DNA from: Streptomyces sp. NK08204
GTDB lineage: Bacteria > Actinomycetota > Actinomycetes > Streptomycetales > Streptomycetaceae
Length of the DNA stretch: 64,000 nt
Reading direction: 5' to 3'
Assembly (NCBI RefSeq): GCF_020400585.1
Contig: NZ_JAINVF010000017.1
Location: 1 to 64,000 of the forward strand
In this document: in pieces, positions 26,201 through 33,932 of the stretch
Layout: every line of letters starts with the position of its first letter
Position numbering within the stretch: position 1 is the stretch's first letter
Position numbers and translations under genes: made by a program
Notes under the pieces: generated by a model
What the model saw: only the letters and a program-made list of their open reading frames with translations
Database searches by the model: none
Told to the model about the DNA's origin: nothing

Positions 26201-27432
26201 TCGGCCGCCTGAGCGGGCCCGGAGGCCTGCGGGGCCTGCATGACCGGACCCGTCTGAGCGCTCGGCGCAACGTCCGCGGTCTGCGCGACCTCGGGTGCCT
26301 GGCCTGGCACGACGGTCTGGTCGGCCGCCTCCTGAACTCCCTGACCTTCCGGCCCTTCCTGAACTGCCAGGGCTTCCGGAACTGCCAGGGCTTCCGGAAC
26401 TGCCGGGGCTGCCAGGACTGCCTGGACCTGTGGCACTTCTTGGACCTGCCGGGCCTCTGGGATCTCCTGGACGGGAGCCGTCTGTGCCGGAGCCTCCGTC
26501 GCGGCCTCGGGTGCCTGCGCCGCCGGGACCGGCTCGCCGGTCACCGCCTGACCGGCGACCACGGCGGCCTCGACGGCGGCCGGTGCGGCCTGCCCGCCCG
26601 CGGGCGCCGGTGCAAGACCGTCGGCGGGCAGCACGGCTTCGGCCACCGGAGCCCCGGTCACGGCCTCGGCTGCAACCGTGCCCTCGGGGCCCTGGCCCGC
26701 CGGAACGGCGTCCACCCCGTCGTGACCGTGCACGGGCTGCATCCCGTCATGGGCGTGGACGACCTGGTCCTGGACCGCGGGGGCCTGGACAGCGTCGCCC
26801 TGGACCTGCGCGGCGGCCTGGGCCGCGAGGCGGATCACGGCGGCCTGGGCGGCACCGGAGGGGTCGGCCACGGGCTCCCCGGAGAGGGCGGCCGGGTCAG
26901 CCGTTTCCGTAGCCGGCGCCGCAACGCCGACCTGGGCGGTGGCGGCCGGCGCGGCGCCCCAGGGGGTCGCGTTCTGCGGGGCCATGTCGTGCAGCGGCTG
27001 TGCGTCGAGGTACTCGGGGCCGGTCGTCGGCGGACCGGGCTGCCGTACCGGCGCTCCCGCGGGGCCGCGGTCGGCGAGGGTGCGGACCGGGCTGGCGGAG
27101 GCGTCGGGGATCGGCGGGCCGAGGTGCAGGGGTCTGTGCGGGGCCTGCGCCGGGTTCGGCAGCCGGACGCCGCCGAGGTCGACGGAGCCGGTGTCCCGGC
27201 CGCCCGTCTCGTGCGGCCCAGGCTCGTGGACGGCCTCGACGACCGGCTCCGGAGCCGGCGGCGGCACTTCGTTGCCCCATGCGCCCTGGGCACCCGGCAG
27301 CAACAGGTCTTCGTCCTCGGCGGGTGCTTCGGAGAGGTAGGTGTACGCGCCGTGCGCGGGGACGCCCGGCTGTTCCACCATGCCTGCGCTCTCCGGCTGC
27401 CCCTCGCCCGGGACCTGGCCGGTGTCGGTCAT
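23260..27432 (-). CDS. cobT: Giant BluB-CobT fusion with long repetitive N-terminal region
   Basis: About 1390 aa. Three parts. Residues 1 to about 800 are low-complexity, rich in Ala, Pro, Gln, Val and Glu, with tandem AVQPVD units (four near 430) and QESPEP repeats. Residues about 815-1030 are a BluB-type flavin enzyme (RRDIRNGFRSDPI, TAPSVGHSQPWDFV, GLGVGWVSFFDE) that makes 5,6-dimethylbenzimidazole from FMNH2. Residues about 1035 to the end are CobT, nicotinate-nucleotide--DMB phosphoribosyltransferase (IFAGDHGVHAQGV, LTGEMGIANTTASAAL, IGGFEHAAIVGLLLGG, ILDGVSAGAAALVA). So the lower-ligand base is made and activated by one polypeptide. The ATG at 27432 has GAGGGG upstream; the frame stays open to 27723. 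The function of the repetitive half is unknown. Confidence 0.92.
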   Translation of the reverse strand: MTDTGQVPGEGQPESAGMVEQPGVPAHGAYTYLSEAPAEDEDLLLPGAQGAWGNEVPPPAPEPVVEAVHEPGPHETGGRDTGSVDLGGVRLPNPAQAPHRPLHLGPPIPDASASPVRTLADRGPAGAPVRQPGPPTTGPEYLDAQPLHDMAPQNATPWGAAPAATAQVGVAAPATETADPAALSGEPVADPSGAAQAAVIRLAAQAAAQVQGDAVQAPAVQDQVVHAHDGMQPVHGHDGVDAVPAGQGPEGTVAAEAVTGAPVAEAVLPADGLAPAPAGGQAAPAAVEAAVVAGQAVTGEPVPAAQAPEAATEAPAQTAPVQEIPEARQVQEVPQVQAVLAAPAVPEALAVPEALAVQEGPEGQGVQEAADQTVVPGQAPEVAQTADVAPSAQTGPVMQAPQASGPAQAAEAAQAGDAVQPVDAVQPVDAVQPVDAVQPVEGAQPAEAAQTADGTQVVDVAGAVQAAAGAGEAVAVQAVPVAEVAETVAVQAETVAVQAVPVAEVAEAVAVQAVAAAAGPAAPARPDAQAPDAPEPVQAQDEQSTATAPDQATGVTTAPAQAQDTAVPAPVAGAATPVAVEASEPAVLQAQGAQLAEAPAEAAAEAAAETPAEAAAEGAVAPADGPQHPQPHAPAPDPAPAQTPVMGPAGPQVQPLAAAHDQAVPVPSAAEAVPQPAPAAQPVAPVTAETAEQPAQAPAGTTEPLPSGIPSEPHPEQTLGQFVPVTGQVPTAPHLAPTPPQPIVLPRQEPQESPEPQESPEPQEQAATVPAPREAEATAEPAPDVVQQAEDLDTRAADQEESAASVAQARQSTGPAAPAYDDAEREAVLKVMRERRDIRNGFRSDPIPHDVLLRVLEAAHTAPSVGHSQPWDFVVIRSAETRRTMHELAMRQREAYAKSLPKGRAKQFKELKIEAILDTPVNIVVTADPTRGGRHTLGRHTQPQMAPYSAALAVENLWLAARAEGLGVGWVSFFDEREMVRALGLPEHLEVIAYLCVGYVDEFPDEPELMQAGWSKRRPLSWVVHEETYGRRALPGEEPHDLLAETVAQIRPLDAKALGEAWERQKRMTKPAGALGMLEIISAQLSGLSRQCPPPIPEPAAVAIFAGDHGVHAQGVTPWPQEVTAQMVANFLGGGAVCNAFANQVGAEVCVVDVGVAADLPATPGLLPRKIRGGTSDMTTGPAMTREEAKAAIEVGIETARDLVAAGNKALLTGEMGIANTTASAALISVFTGADPAEVTGRGTGINDETLARKTDVVRRALELHQPDPADPVGVLAAIGGFEHAAIVGLLLGGASLRTPVILDGVSAGAAALVARAIAPEVLAACIAGHRSAEPGHVAALNKLGLRPLVDLDLRLGEGTGALLALPLVQSTARAMHEVATFDSAGVTEK
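25145..25192. repeat. 18-bp tandem repeat coding for QESPEP units
   Basis: Within the BluB-CobT gene, CTCCGGCGACTCCTGCGG repeats nearly perfectly about 2.7 times (period 18 bp), encoding Gln-Glu-Ser-Pro-Glu-Pro units on the minus strand. Confidence 0.8.
26113..26184. repeat. 18-bp tandem repeat coding for AVQPVD units
   Basis: Four copies of an 18-bp unit (ACCGGCTGAACAGCATCT, first copy slightly different) in the N-terminal half of the BluB-CobT gene. They encode Val-Asp-Ala-Val-Gln-Pro repeats on the minus strand. A shorter pair, AACTGCCAGGGCTTCCGG, lies at about 26359-26400. Confidence 0.85.
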
Positions 27433-27775
27433 GCGTACCCCTCGCCCATCGATTAGTGCTTCTACGACCAGCTCACCCGGAACGGCGCGCCGACCGCCCA
27501 TGGTGAAGAACGAGCGTGCGTGCCCAGCGGCACGAACGAGCCGCCGAAAAAGGCGACAAAGCCACTCGGTGGCATTGTCCCGTCCGTTCCGCCGTCGCGA
27601 CAGCATGATCCGCGACAGACCGCTGTGGACTGCGCCACGTTGCGCGTCCTCGGGTTCGCCGTACCACACCCACCCCAAAAGGGGCGCGTTTTCCGGACAT
27701 TGGCGAACGAACTTCCGGGCCACCCGGTGCGGTACAACGATCGGCCAGCCTACCGCGCGCAGTACGACAACAGGA
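27433..27775. other. 343-bp region between cobL and BluB-CobT gene
   Basis: No separate gene recognised. The minus strand remains open in the cobT frame but without a good earlier start. The region should hold the cobT promoter. I looked for the conserved elements of a cobalamin riboswitch (for example the B12 box and GCCACTG) and did not see them. Confidence 0.45.
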
Positions 27776-28993
27776 TCACGGGGCGCGGTCCGGGAGTACC
27801 CCGCTCAGCAGGAACGCCACGTTCCGTTCGGTCTCCGTCCAGTCCCGGGTGTCGAGTTCGACGGACTGGAGCAGGGCGCACTCGACCCGGTAGCCGTGCT
27901 CGGTCAGGTCCCGGCCGACGAGTTCGGCGGCGTCCCGGGTCGCGGCGTGCGTGACGATGCGCTGCGGACGGCGGTCGGCGACCGCGGAGACGACGGCCGC
28001 TCCCCCGCCGCCCACCCGTACGACGTCCGGTTCGGGCAGGTTCTCGAGGACGTGCGGGGCGGTGCCGTGGACGACCTGGAGCTGGACACCGAAACGGCGC
28101 GCGGCGGACGCGGTACGGGCGCAGGCGTCGCCGTCCCGGTCGACGGCGATGACAGCGGCACCGGCGCGCGCTGCCTCGGCGGCGAACGCGCCGCCGCCGC
28201 AGCCGATGTCCCAGACGAGGTCCCCGACCCGGGGCCCGAGCCGGGCGAGTTGGGCCGCGCGGAGCAGCTGCGTCTCGCCCTCGCCGAGGGTGCCGTACGT
28301 CTCGTCGGGCTGCACCCAGCCGCGCGGGGCGGTGCCGGGGTCGCGTCCGACGGTCCAGCCGCCCCCCTCCCCCGCGACACCTGGTCCGGCGGTTCCGCCG
28401 ATGACGATGACGACGTTCGGGTCGCGCCAGGAGTGATCGGCGGCCTTGTCGGAGGTGACGACGGTGACCTGTTCGCGTTCGGTGCCGAGTTCCTCGCAGA
28501 TGACGAAGGTCCGGTGGACCCCGTCCAGCAGCAGTCCGAGTTCGGCAGGGCCGGCGCCGGGTGCGGTGAGGACGGCGACCTTGGTGTGGGCGCGGCAGAC
28601 GTTCACGGCCCGGCGCAGGGTCCGCGGGTGGGCGACGACCACCTGGGCGTCGTCCCACGGCATGCCGGCGCGGGCGAAGGCGGCGGCTACGGCGGAGACG
28701 GCGGGGACGACCTCGACCTCCAGGCCGAACTCCGGCGCACGCAGACTGCGTACGACGCCGAAGAAGCCGGGGTCACCGTCGGCGAGCACGACGGCGGTGC
28801 CGCGGTGGGCGGCGATCCGGCGGGCGGCGAGCGCGAGGCTGCCGAGGCGGACGCGTTCGGCGGCGGGCGGGACCTCTGGAAGCGCCAGGTGGTGGGCCGC
28901 GCCCGCCACGAGCGTGGCGGCGCCGAGGGCGGCGTGGGCTGCCGCGGTCAGTGGCGAGCCGTCCCAGCCGATCACGGTGACCCGGTCGGCCAT
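27776..28993 (-). CDS. cobL: Precorrin-6Y C5,15-methyltransferase (CbiE-CbiT fusion)
   Basis: 405 aa. The N-terminal CbiE half (VTVIGWDGSPLT, LADGDPGFFGVV, MPWDDAQVVVAH) is a tetrapyrrole methylase. The C-terminal CbiT half has the SAM motif VWDIGCGGGAFAAEAAR. Together they methylate C5 and C15 and decarboxylate the acetate side chain in cobalamin synthesis. The single-polypeptide form is the aerobic CobL arrangement. It is on the same strand as cobT, 343 bp upstream of it. Confidence 0.92.
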   Translation of the reverse strand: MADRVTVIGWDGSPLTAAAHAALGAATLVAGAAHHLALPEVPPAAERVRLGSLALAARRIAAHRGTAVVLADGDPGFFGVVRSLRAPEFGLEVEVVPAVSAVAAAFARAGMPWDDAQVVVAHPRTLRRAVNVCRAHTKVAVLTAPGAGPAELGLLLDGVHRTFVICEELGTEREQVTVVTSDKAADHSWRDPNVVIVIGGTAGPGVAGEGGGWTVGRDPGTAPRGWVQPDETYGTLGEGETQLLRAAQLARLGPRVGDLVWDIGCGGGAFAAEAARAGAAVIAVDRDGDACARTASAARRFGVQLQVVHGTAPHVLENLPEPDVVRVGGGGAAVVSAVADRRPQRIVTHAATRDAAELVGRDLTEHGYRVECALLQSVELDTRDWTETERNVAFLLSGVLPDRAP

Positions 28994-29113
28994 CGTCGTC
29001 AGTCTCCAGGTTTTCGCAGGTAGTCAGGGGCATGGGCCCGGGGGCCGGCTCCGTGAGCGTACCTGGTGGAGCTGTCGGCCGCGCGGCTGGGCCTGGCCGT
29101 GGCGCCTCGCGTC

Positions 29114-29752
29114 TCAGTTCCAGTCGGAGTAGGCGGTGAACCCGGCGCTGTCGGCGAGCTGCCCGTCGGCGCCGTCCAGGTCCTCCGGGAGCAGGCTCCA
29201 CACGATGTAGTCGGTGCGCTGGTCGGTCCAGGTGCCGTCCTCGGCGCGGACGTGCACTATGCAGGCGTTGCGCAGCACGCCCTCGCTGATGCAGCCGATC
29301 TTCTGGGCGACCTGCTGGGAGGCGGCGTTGTCGGCGGCGGTGCGCAGCTCGATGCGTTCGAACTTCTGGTCGCCGAAGAGCCACTGGGCGGTGGCGAGCG
29401 CGGCTTCGGAGGCGTAGCCCTCGCCGCGGGCCCAGGGGGCGACGATGTACGACAGCTCGGTGGACCGGATGTGCCAGTCGGTCCTGGCGAGCTGGACGAC
29501 GCCGACCAGGCGCTGGGTGAGGAACTCGGTGACGGCGAGGTCCAGGCCACGGCCCGCGGCGCGCTCGGCGGGGGCGTGCTCGGTGACCCAGCGCCGGGCG
29601 GCGTCCTCGGAGTACGGCTGCGGGACGTCGGTCCAGGCGCCGACCTGCTCGTCGTTCATCATCTCGGTCAGGGCGGACACGTCGTCCTCCTCGAGGGGAC
29701 GCAGCACCAACCGCTCCGTGCTGATGGAGATGTCGGGGAAGGTGCTCGTCAT
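29114..29752 (-). CDS. GNAT acetyltransferase, RimJ/RimL-like
   Basis: 212 aa. N-terminal TERLVLRPLEEDDVSALTEMM, then SYIVAPWARGEGYASEAALA (acetyl-CoA-binding loop) and IELRTAADNAASQQVAQKIG, the usual end of a RimJ/RimL-type GNAT domain. It is likely to acetylate an N-terminal or side-chain amine of a protein or small molecule. The ATG at 29752 starts the domain; the longer frame upstream lacks a ribosome-binding site. Confidence 0.88.
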   Translation of the reverse strand: MTSTFPDISISTERLVLRPLEEDDVSALTEMMNDEQVGAWTDVPQPYSEDAARRWVTEHAPAERAAGRGLDLAVTEFLTQRLVGVVQLARTDWHIRSTELSYIVAPWARGEGYASEAALATAQWLFGDQKFERIELRTAADNAASQQVAQKIGCISEGVLRNACIVHVRAEDGTWTDQRTDYIVWSLLPEDLDGADGQLADSAGFTAYSDWN

Positions 29753-29846
29753 GCGCCGCTCCGTAACCTTCGGAAAAGGATGGTGAAAGGCCGTCAGGCC
29801 CGCTGAACTGCCCAGCATGCAGCATGAAACCAGTGAACCGCACAAC

Positions 29847-29877
29847 GGGGTCCGCCCCCGGTGAGGGAGTGGACCCC
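29847..29877. terminator. Terminator of the methionine transport operon
   Basis: GGGGTCC pairs with GGACCCC around a 17-base G/C-rich loop. It lies 19 bp after the metQ stop on the minus strand. Confidence 0.65.
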
Positions 29878-29895
29878 GCTGGGGGACCGGGCGGC

Positions 29896-30729
29896 TCAGA
29901 AGGACGGGATGACCGACCCCTGGTACTTGTCCTCGATGAACTTCCTGACCTCGGGCGAGGTGAGGAGCTTCGCGAGCTTCTTCACCCGCGGGTCCTTCTC
30001 GTTGCCCTTCTTGACGGCGAGGAAGTTGCCGTAGGGGTTGTTCTTCGCGGACTCCAGGACGAGGGCGTCCTTGGCGGGCTTCAGGCCGGCGGATATGGCG
30101 TAGTTGCCGTTGACCACGGCCGCGTCCACGTCGTCCAGGGAACGCGGGGTCTGGGCCGCCTCGACCTCCTTGAACTTGAGGCCCTTGGGGTTCTTGGCGA
30201 TGTCCTGCGGGGTGGCCTCGTTGCCGGCGCCGTCCTTCAGGGTGATGAGACCCTCGGCGGCGAGCAGCTTCAGGGCGCGGGCCTCGTTGACGGCGTCGTT
30301 CGGGACGGCGACGGTCGCACCGCTCTTGAGGGCGTCGGCCTTCTTCACCTTGTGGGAGTAGAGGCCGAGCGGCTCCAGGTGCACCGTGACGACGGGCACG
30401 ATGTGGGTGCCGCGCTTCTTGTTGAAGTCGTCGAGGTACGGCTGGTTCTGGAAGTAGTTGGCGTCCACCGAGCCGTCCTCGGTCGCCGTGTTCGGCACGA
30501 TGTAGTCCTGGAACTCCTTGACCTCCAGGTCGAGGCCCGCCTTCTTCGCCAGGTGGTCCTTGACGAAGTCCAGGATCTCGGCGTGCGGGGTGGGGCTCGC
30601 GGCGACGACCAGCGGGCCGCTGTAGTCGGCGGAGGAAGCGGAGTCCTTGTCCGAGCCGCAGGCGGTGAGCCCGGCGGCGAGGGCTCCGGCGGCGAGGACA
30701 GCGGCGGTGATCTTGGCGGTGTTACGCAC
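29896..30729 (-). CDS. metQ: Methionine ABC transporter substrate-binding lipoprotein
   Basis: 277 aa. Lipoprotein signal with the lipobox LTAC (Cys24). The mature domain is NlpA/MetQ type: LVVAASPTPHAEILDF, VKEFQDYIVPNTA, DANYFQNQPYLDDFN, GLYSHKVK, VAVPNDAVNEARAL, LDDVDAAVVNGNYA. It captures L- or D-methionine at the outer face and passes it to MetI. Last gene of the three-gene operon, 64 bp after metI. Confidence 0.95.
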   Translation of the reverse strand: MRNTAKITAAVLAAGALAAGLTACGSDKDSASSADYSGPLVVAASPTPHAEILDFVKDHLAKKAGLDLEVKEFQDYIVPNTATEDGSVDANYFQNQPYLDDFNKKRGTHIVPVVTVHLEPLGLYSHKVKKADALKSGATVAVPNDAVNEARALKLLAAEGLITLKDGAGNEATPQDIAKNPKGLKFKEVEAAQTPRSLDDVDAAVVNGNYAISAGLKPAKDALVLESAKNNPYGNFLAVKKGNEKDPRVKKLAKLLTSPEVRKFIEDKYQGSVIPSF

Positions 30730-30793
30730 GAAAAGTGCCTTTCCTTATGGGTGGTGCGACCCGTCTTGGGGGGACGGGGAGTCTTGGGGGCGC

Positions 30794-31528
30794 TCAGGCT
30801 GCCTTGCCGGCTTCGGCCGGCGTACTCCCGGCCTTCAGCAGCCGTAGCTTCGGCGCCGGGCCGGAGCGTCCGCCGCGCCGGTGCAGGGAGCGGGCGGCGT
30901 AGTCGCCGGCGAACTGGATGACCGAGATGACGACGGCGAGGATCACGACGGTGATCCACATCATCTGGGTCTCGAAGCGCTGGTAGCCATAGCGGATGGC
31001 GATGTCGCCGAGGCCGCCGGCGCCGACCGTGCCGGCCATGGCGGAGTAGCCGATGAGGGCGACGATCGTGGTCGTGGTGCTGGAGATGAGGGACGGCAGG
31101 GACTCCGGTACGAGAACCTTCCGTACGACGGTCCAGGTGTTGCCGCCCATCGACTGCACGGCCTCGACGAGTCCGCCGTCCACTTCGCGGACAGCCGTCT
31201 CGACAAGGCGGGCGAAGAACGGGATCGCGCCGATGGCGAGCGGCACGATGGCGGCCTCGCGGCCGATGGTCGTCCCGGTGATCGTGCGGGTGAAGCTCAT
31301 CAGCGCGACCATCAGGATGATGAACGGCATCGAGCGGGCGACGTTCACGATCTGCCCGATCACCTTGTTCGCGACGAGGTTCTGCAGCAGTCCGCCCTTG
31401 TCCGTGAGGACGAGCAGGATGCCGAGCGGAAGCCCGCCGGCCACCGCGATGAGGGTGGACCAGCCGACCATGTAGAGCGTGTCCCAACACGCCTGGGACA
31501 GCAACGGCTGCATCTCGGTCCAGGTCAC
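30794..31528 (-). CDS. metI: Methionine ABC transporter permease
   Basis: 244 aa, five or six transmembrane helices with the permease EAA-type loop in the second half (EAVQSMGGNTWTVVRKVLVPE). A GTG at 31528 overlaps the metN stop (GTGA), indicating translational coupling. The C-terminus (RRGGRSGPAPKLRLLKAGST) is basic. It forms the membrane channel of the MetNIQ importer. Confidence 0.95.
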   Translation of the reverse strand: MTWTEMQPLLSQACWDTLYMVGWSTLIAVAGGLPLGILLVLTDKGGLLQNLVANKVIGQIVNVARSMPFIILMVALMSFTRTITGTTIGREAAIVPLAIGAIPFFARLVETAVREVDGGLVEAVQSMGGNTWTVVRKVLVPESLPSLISSTTTTIVALIGYSAMAGTVGAGGLGDIAIRYGYQRFETQMMWITVVILAVVISVIQFAGDYAARSLHRRGGRSGPAPKLRLLKAGSTPAEAGKAA

Positions 31529-32619
31529 TTGGCACCTTCCTTCGCCGGCAGGGCCTCCCGGCCCGGTACGTCGATCTGCAGGCCCTGTTCGCGCAGGAAA
31601 CCGATCGGCACCACGTTGTCCTCGTAGCGGCCGGGCAGTTCGATGCGCATGCGGCCGACCTGGAGGCCGCCGACGGTGTCGATGGCGGCACCGAGGATCG
31701 AGATGTCGATGTTGTAGGTGCGCGACAGCTGGGAGATGACCGGCTGGGTCGCGGAGTCTCCGTGGAAGGTGACGTCGAGGACGGTCCGGTCGGCGCCGGA
31801 GGCCTCGCCGCCCACCGGGAACAGGGCGGCGGCCAGTTCGGAACCGGGCGTGGCCAGCAGCTCGCTGACGGTCCCGGACTCCACGATGCGGCCCTTGTCC
31901 ATGAGCGCGGCCGAGTCGCAGATGCTCTTGACGACGTCCATCTCGTGCGTGATGAGCAGGACGGTCAGGCCCAGCTGCCGGTTCAGGTCGCGCAGCAGCT
32001 GGAGGATGGAGCGGGTGGTCTCCGGGTCGAGGGCGCTGGTGGCCTCGTCGGACAGCAGCACCTTCGGGTCGCCGGCGAGGGCGCGGGCGATGCCGACGCG
32101 CTGCTTCTGGCCGCCGGAGAGCTGGGCCGGGTAGGCCCTGGCCTTGTCGGCGAGACCGACGAGGTCGAGGAGGCCGAGCGCCTTGCGCGAACGTTCCTTC
32201 CCTGACGTGCCGAGGATTTCGAGCGGCAGCTCGATGTTTTCCTGGACCGTGCGGGAGGACAGCAGGTTGAAGTGCTGGAAGACCATGCCGATCCGGCTGC
32301 GCGCCTGCCGCAGTTCCCTGCCCGCCCGCGGGCCGCGCCCGGCGAGGGCGGTGAGGTCCTGTCCGGCGACGGTCACCGTCCCGGATGTCGGACGCTCCAG
32401 CAGGTTGACGCAGCGGATGAGCGAGGACTTGCCGGCGCCGGACTGGCCGATGACGCCGTAGACCTCGCCTTCGCGGACGTGGAGATCGACGCCGTCGAGG
32501 GCGGTGACCTCTCGGCCGCGGGAGCGGTAGACCTTGGTCAGGCCCGATGTGGTGATCACTGGTTTTCCGTCACTGTCGAGTGCGCGGGCGTGGGTGTGCC
32601 CGGGCACGTGTGCATGCAT
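31525..32619 (-). CDS. metN: Methionine ABC transporter ATP-binding protein
   Basis: Up to 364 aa. ABC ATPase with Walker A GQSGAGKSS, signature LSGGQKQRVGIARAL, Walker B and H-loop LLITHEMDV, followed by a C-terminal NIL domain (about 275-345) that binds methionine and inhibits transport. Start uncertain: the ATG at 32619 gives a His-rich 20-residue extension. A GTG at 32559 with GGAAAACCA upstream would start with VITTSGLTKVY, as in most homologs. The long leader upstream carries a Cys-rich peptide ORF. Confidence 0.94.
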   Translation of the reverse strand: MHAHVPGHTHARALDSDGKPVITTSGLTKVYRSRGREVTALDGVDLHVREGEVYGVIGQSGAGKSSLIRCVNLLERPTSGTVTVAGQDLTALAGRGPRAGRELRQARSRIGMVFQHFNLLSSRTVQENIELPLEILGTSGKERSRKALGLLDLVGLADKARAYPAQLSGGQKQRVGIARALAGDPKVLLSDEATSALDPETTRSILQLLRDLNRQLGLTVLLITHEMDVVKSICDSAALMDKGRIVESGTVSELLATPGSELAAALFPVGGEASGADRTVLDVTFHGDSATQPVISQLSRTYNIDISILGAAIDTVGGLQVGRMRIELPGRYEDNVVPIGFLREQGLQIDVPGREALPAKEGAK

Positions 32620-32776
32620 GGCATTCGGTCAGGGACGCGGCACGGGTCTCGCGACGGCGGTGAACCGGGGAGAACTCTGTGCGCGGCAGACACCTGTCTC
32701 GCGTTCCGGAATCCGGACGCCGGACAGGCCGCGGCTCTCGCTTCGGGGCGCGAGGCTCAGGTGGTGCAGGGGCCCT
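32620..32776 (-). promoter_or_regulatory. Leader region between Cys-rich peptide ORF and metN
   Basis: 157 nt (minus strand) with possible alternative hairpins: CCTCGC.../GCGAGA close after the peptide stop, GTCCGGA/TCCGGAAC, and AGACA/TGTCT. No clear U-run terminator and no recognisable SAM-I or SAM-IV riboswitch core. It could be where attenuation occurs. Confidence 0.4.
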
Positions 32777-32869
32777 CTAGAAGGCACACATTCGGCACGG
32801 ACACATACAACGAGCACCGGGCGTCATGGTCGCCTCGGTCGCGGGGATGCGGCTGCTCGTCGTGGTCAT
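32777..32869 (-). CDS. Cys-rich leader peptide of the metNIQ operon (30 aa)
   Basis: 30 aa: starts MTTTSSR and ends RCMCPCRMCAF followed by TAG. Four Cys and two Met codons fall within the last ten residues. Cys-rich leader peptides of this kind act as cysteine-responsive attenuators in actinobacteria (mycobacterial polycysteine leaders are described). Ribosome stalling when charged tRNA-Cys is scarce would change transcription or translation downstream. Here the downstream genes take up methionine, so a combined Cys/Met response is plausible. The ATG at 32869 has no clear ribosome-binding site and may be leaderless. Confidence 0.65.
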   Translation of the reverse strand: MTTTSSRIPATEATMTPGARCMCPCRMCAF

Positions 32870-33151
32870 GCGATCAGTAAACCAGACGTACGGTGCTGAC
32901 AAGCCGCCGCCGTCCGCATGCTGGACAGCCGCGGACACTCCCGGCCGCGGGCGGCGATCCCCCACGCGTCGCCGGTGACCAGGGCGGACAAGGCCGCGGA
33001 CCGCTCACCGCCGGCCGGCGTGCGGTTGCTCGGGCCGGTGGCTGTGGCCAACGCCACGGGACAGGGTCGCGGTGGCCGGAGCGGTCGAGGTACGGGGGCG
33101 AGGTCCGGGGTCGGCAGCGGCCGGTCCTCCCCGCCGTAATAAGGTCTCGGC

Positions 33152-33511
33152 ATGCTCTATGTCCTGACGCTGGCGACCGGACTCGCCGCGCTGCTGCTCG
33201 CCGCCTGGTGCGGCTGGGCCGCCTATCGCGACCAGCCGACCAAGGACTGGCACTTCATCGGCATGGCCGTGGTGTGGCTGCTCTCCCTGGTCCAGCTGGT
33301 GACCGGGATCGTGCAGCTCGCGCGGGGCGAGAAGCCGGAGCAGGGCACGACCATCTTCGTGGCGTATCTGCTGGGGGCGTTCGCGTGCGTTCCGGCGGCG
33401 GGACTCATGTCGCTGACCGAGCGGACGAAATGGGGCTCGGTGACGGCGGCTGCGGGCGGTGCGGTGCTGGCCGTCCTCGAGGTTCGGCTGTACGACATCT
33501 GGGGAGGCTGA
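33152..33511 (+). CDS. Small integral membrane protein, four spans
   Basis: 119 aa with four hydrophobic segments: VLTLATGLAALLLAAWCGWA, FIGMAVVWLLSLVQLVTGIV, IFVAYLLGAFACVPAAGL and VTAAAGGAVLAVLEV. No known catalytic motif; probably a conserved actinobacterial membrane protein. It is directly followed after 1 bp by a second small membrane-protein gene, and the two look like an operon. Confidence 0.78.
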   Translation: MLYVLTLATGLAALLLAAWCGWAAYRDQPTKDWHFIGMAVVWLLSLVQLVTGIVQLARGEKPEQGTTIFVAYLLGAFACVPAAGLMSLTERTKWGSVTAAAGGAVLAVLEVRLYDIWGG

Positions 33512-33512
33512 G

Positions 33513-33932
33513 GTGACCTCGGTGCAGGAGAAGCCGGGCCGGCTCATCGGCGGGCCGGGGATGCTGCTCGTCTGGTTCTACGGCGTGATGGTGGTGGGCG
33601 CGGTGTCGCGTTCGGCGTACCAGATCGCGACGGACTTCGACCGGGCGCCGCTGGCGTACTCGCTGTCGGCGGTCGCGGGCGTGGTGTACGGGTTCATCAC
33701 CTACACGCTGATCCGCGGCGGGGAGACCGCCCGCAGGGCGGCACTGGTGTGCTGTGCCGCCGAACTCGCGGGTGTCCTGGTCGTCGGTACCTGGACGCTG
33801 GCCGAGCCGTCCGCCTTCCCGGACTCGACGGTGTGGTCGGACTACGGCATGGGGTACGTCTTCATTCCGGTGCTGCTGCCGCTGTCGGCCATGTACTGGC
33901 TGGGCAAGGCGCGCAGGACCGTCACGCCGTAG
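33513..33932 (+). CDS. Small integral membrane protein, partner of the preceding gene
   Basis: 139 aa, four membrane segments (MLLVWFYGVMVVGAVSRSAY, AYSLSAVAGVVYGFITYTLI, AALVCCAAELAGVLVVGTWT, YVFIPVLLPLSAMYWLGKA). GTG start with GGGGAGG upstream inside the end of the preceding gene. Function unknown. The 3' end overlaps the converging GNAT gene by 11 bp. Confidence 0.78.
   Translation: MTSVQEKPGRLIGGPGMLLVWFYGVMVVGAVSRSAYQIATDFDRAPLAYSLSAVAGVVYGFITYTLIRGGETARRAALVCCAAELAGVLVVGTWTLAEPSAFPDSTVWSDYGMGYVFIPVLLPLSAMYWLGKARRTVTP

Noticed and set aside
23215..27456. 1413-codon open frame on the plus strand
   Set aside because: It is the antisense shadow of the BluB-CobT gene. The minus strand has clear family motifs, while this frame is Gly/Leu/Arg-rich with no family, a typical effect of very high GC.
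27433..27775. Cobalamin riboswitch before the BluB-CobT gene
   Set aside because: I looked for the B12 box and other conserved elements on the minus strand and did not find them; the same holds before cobA and cobL.
32620..32776. SAM riboswitch before metN
   Set aside because: No SAM-I, SAM-II or SAM-IV core elements could be recognised; the Cys-rich leader peptide is the better explanation.
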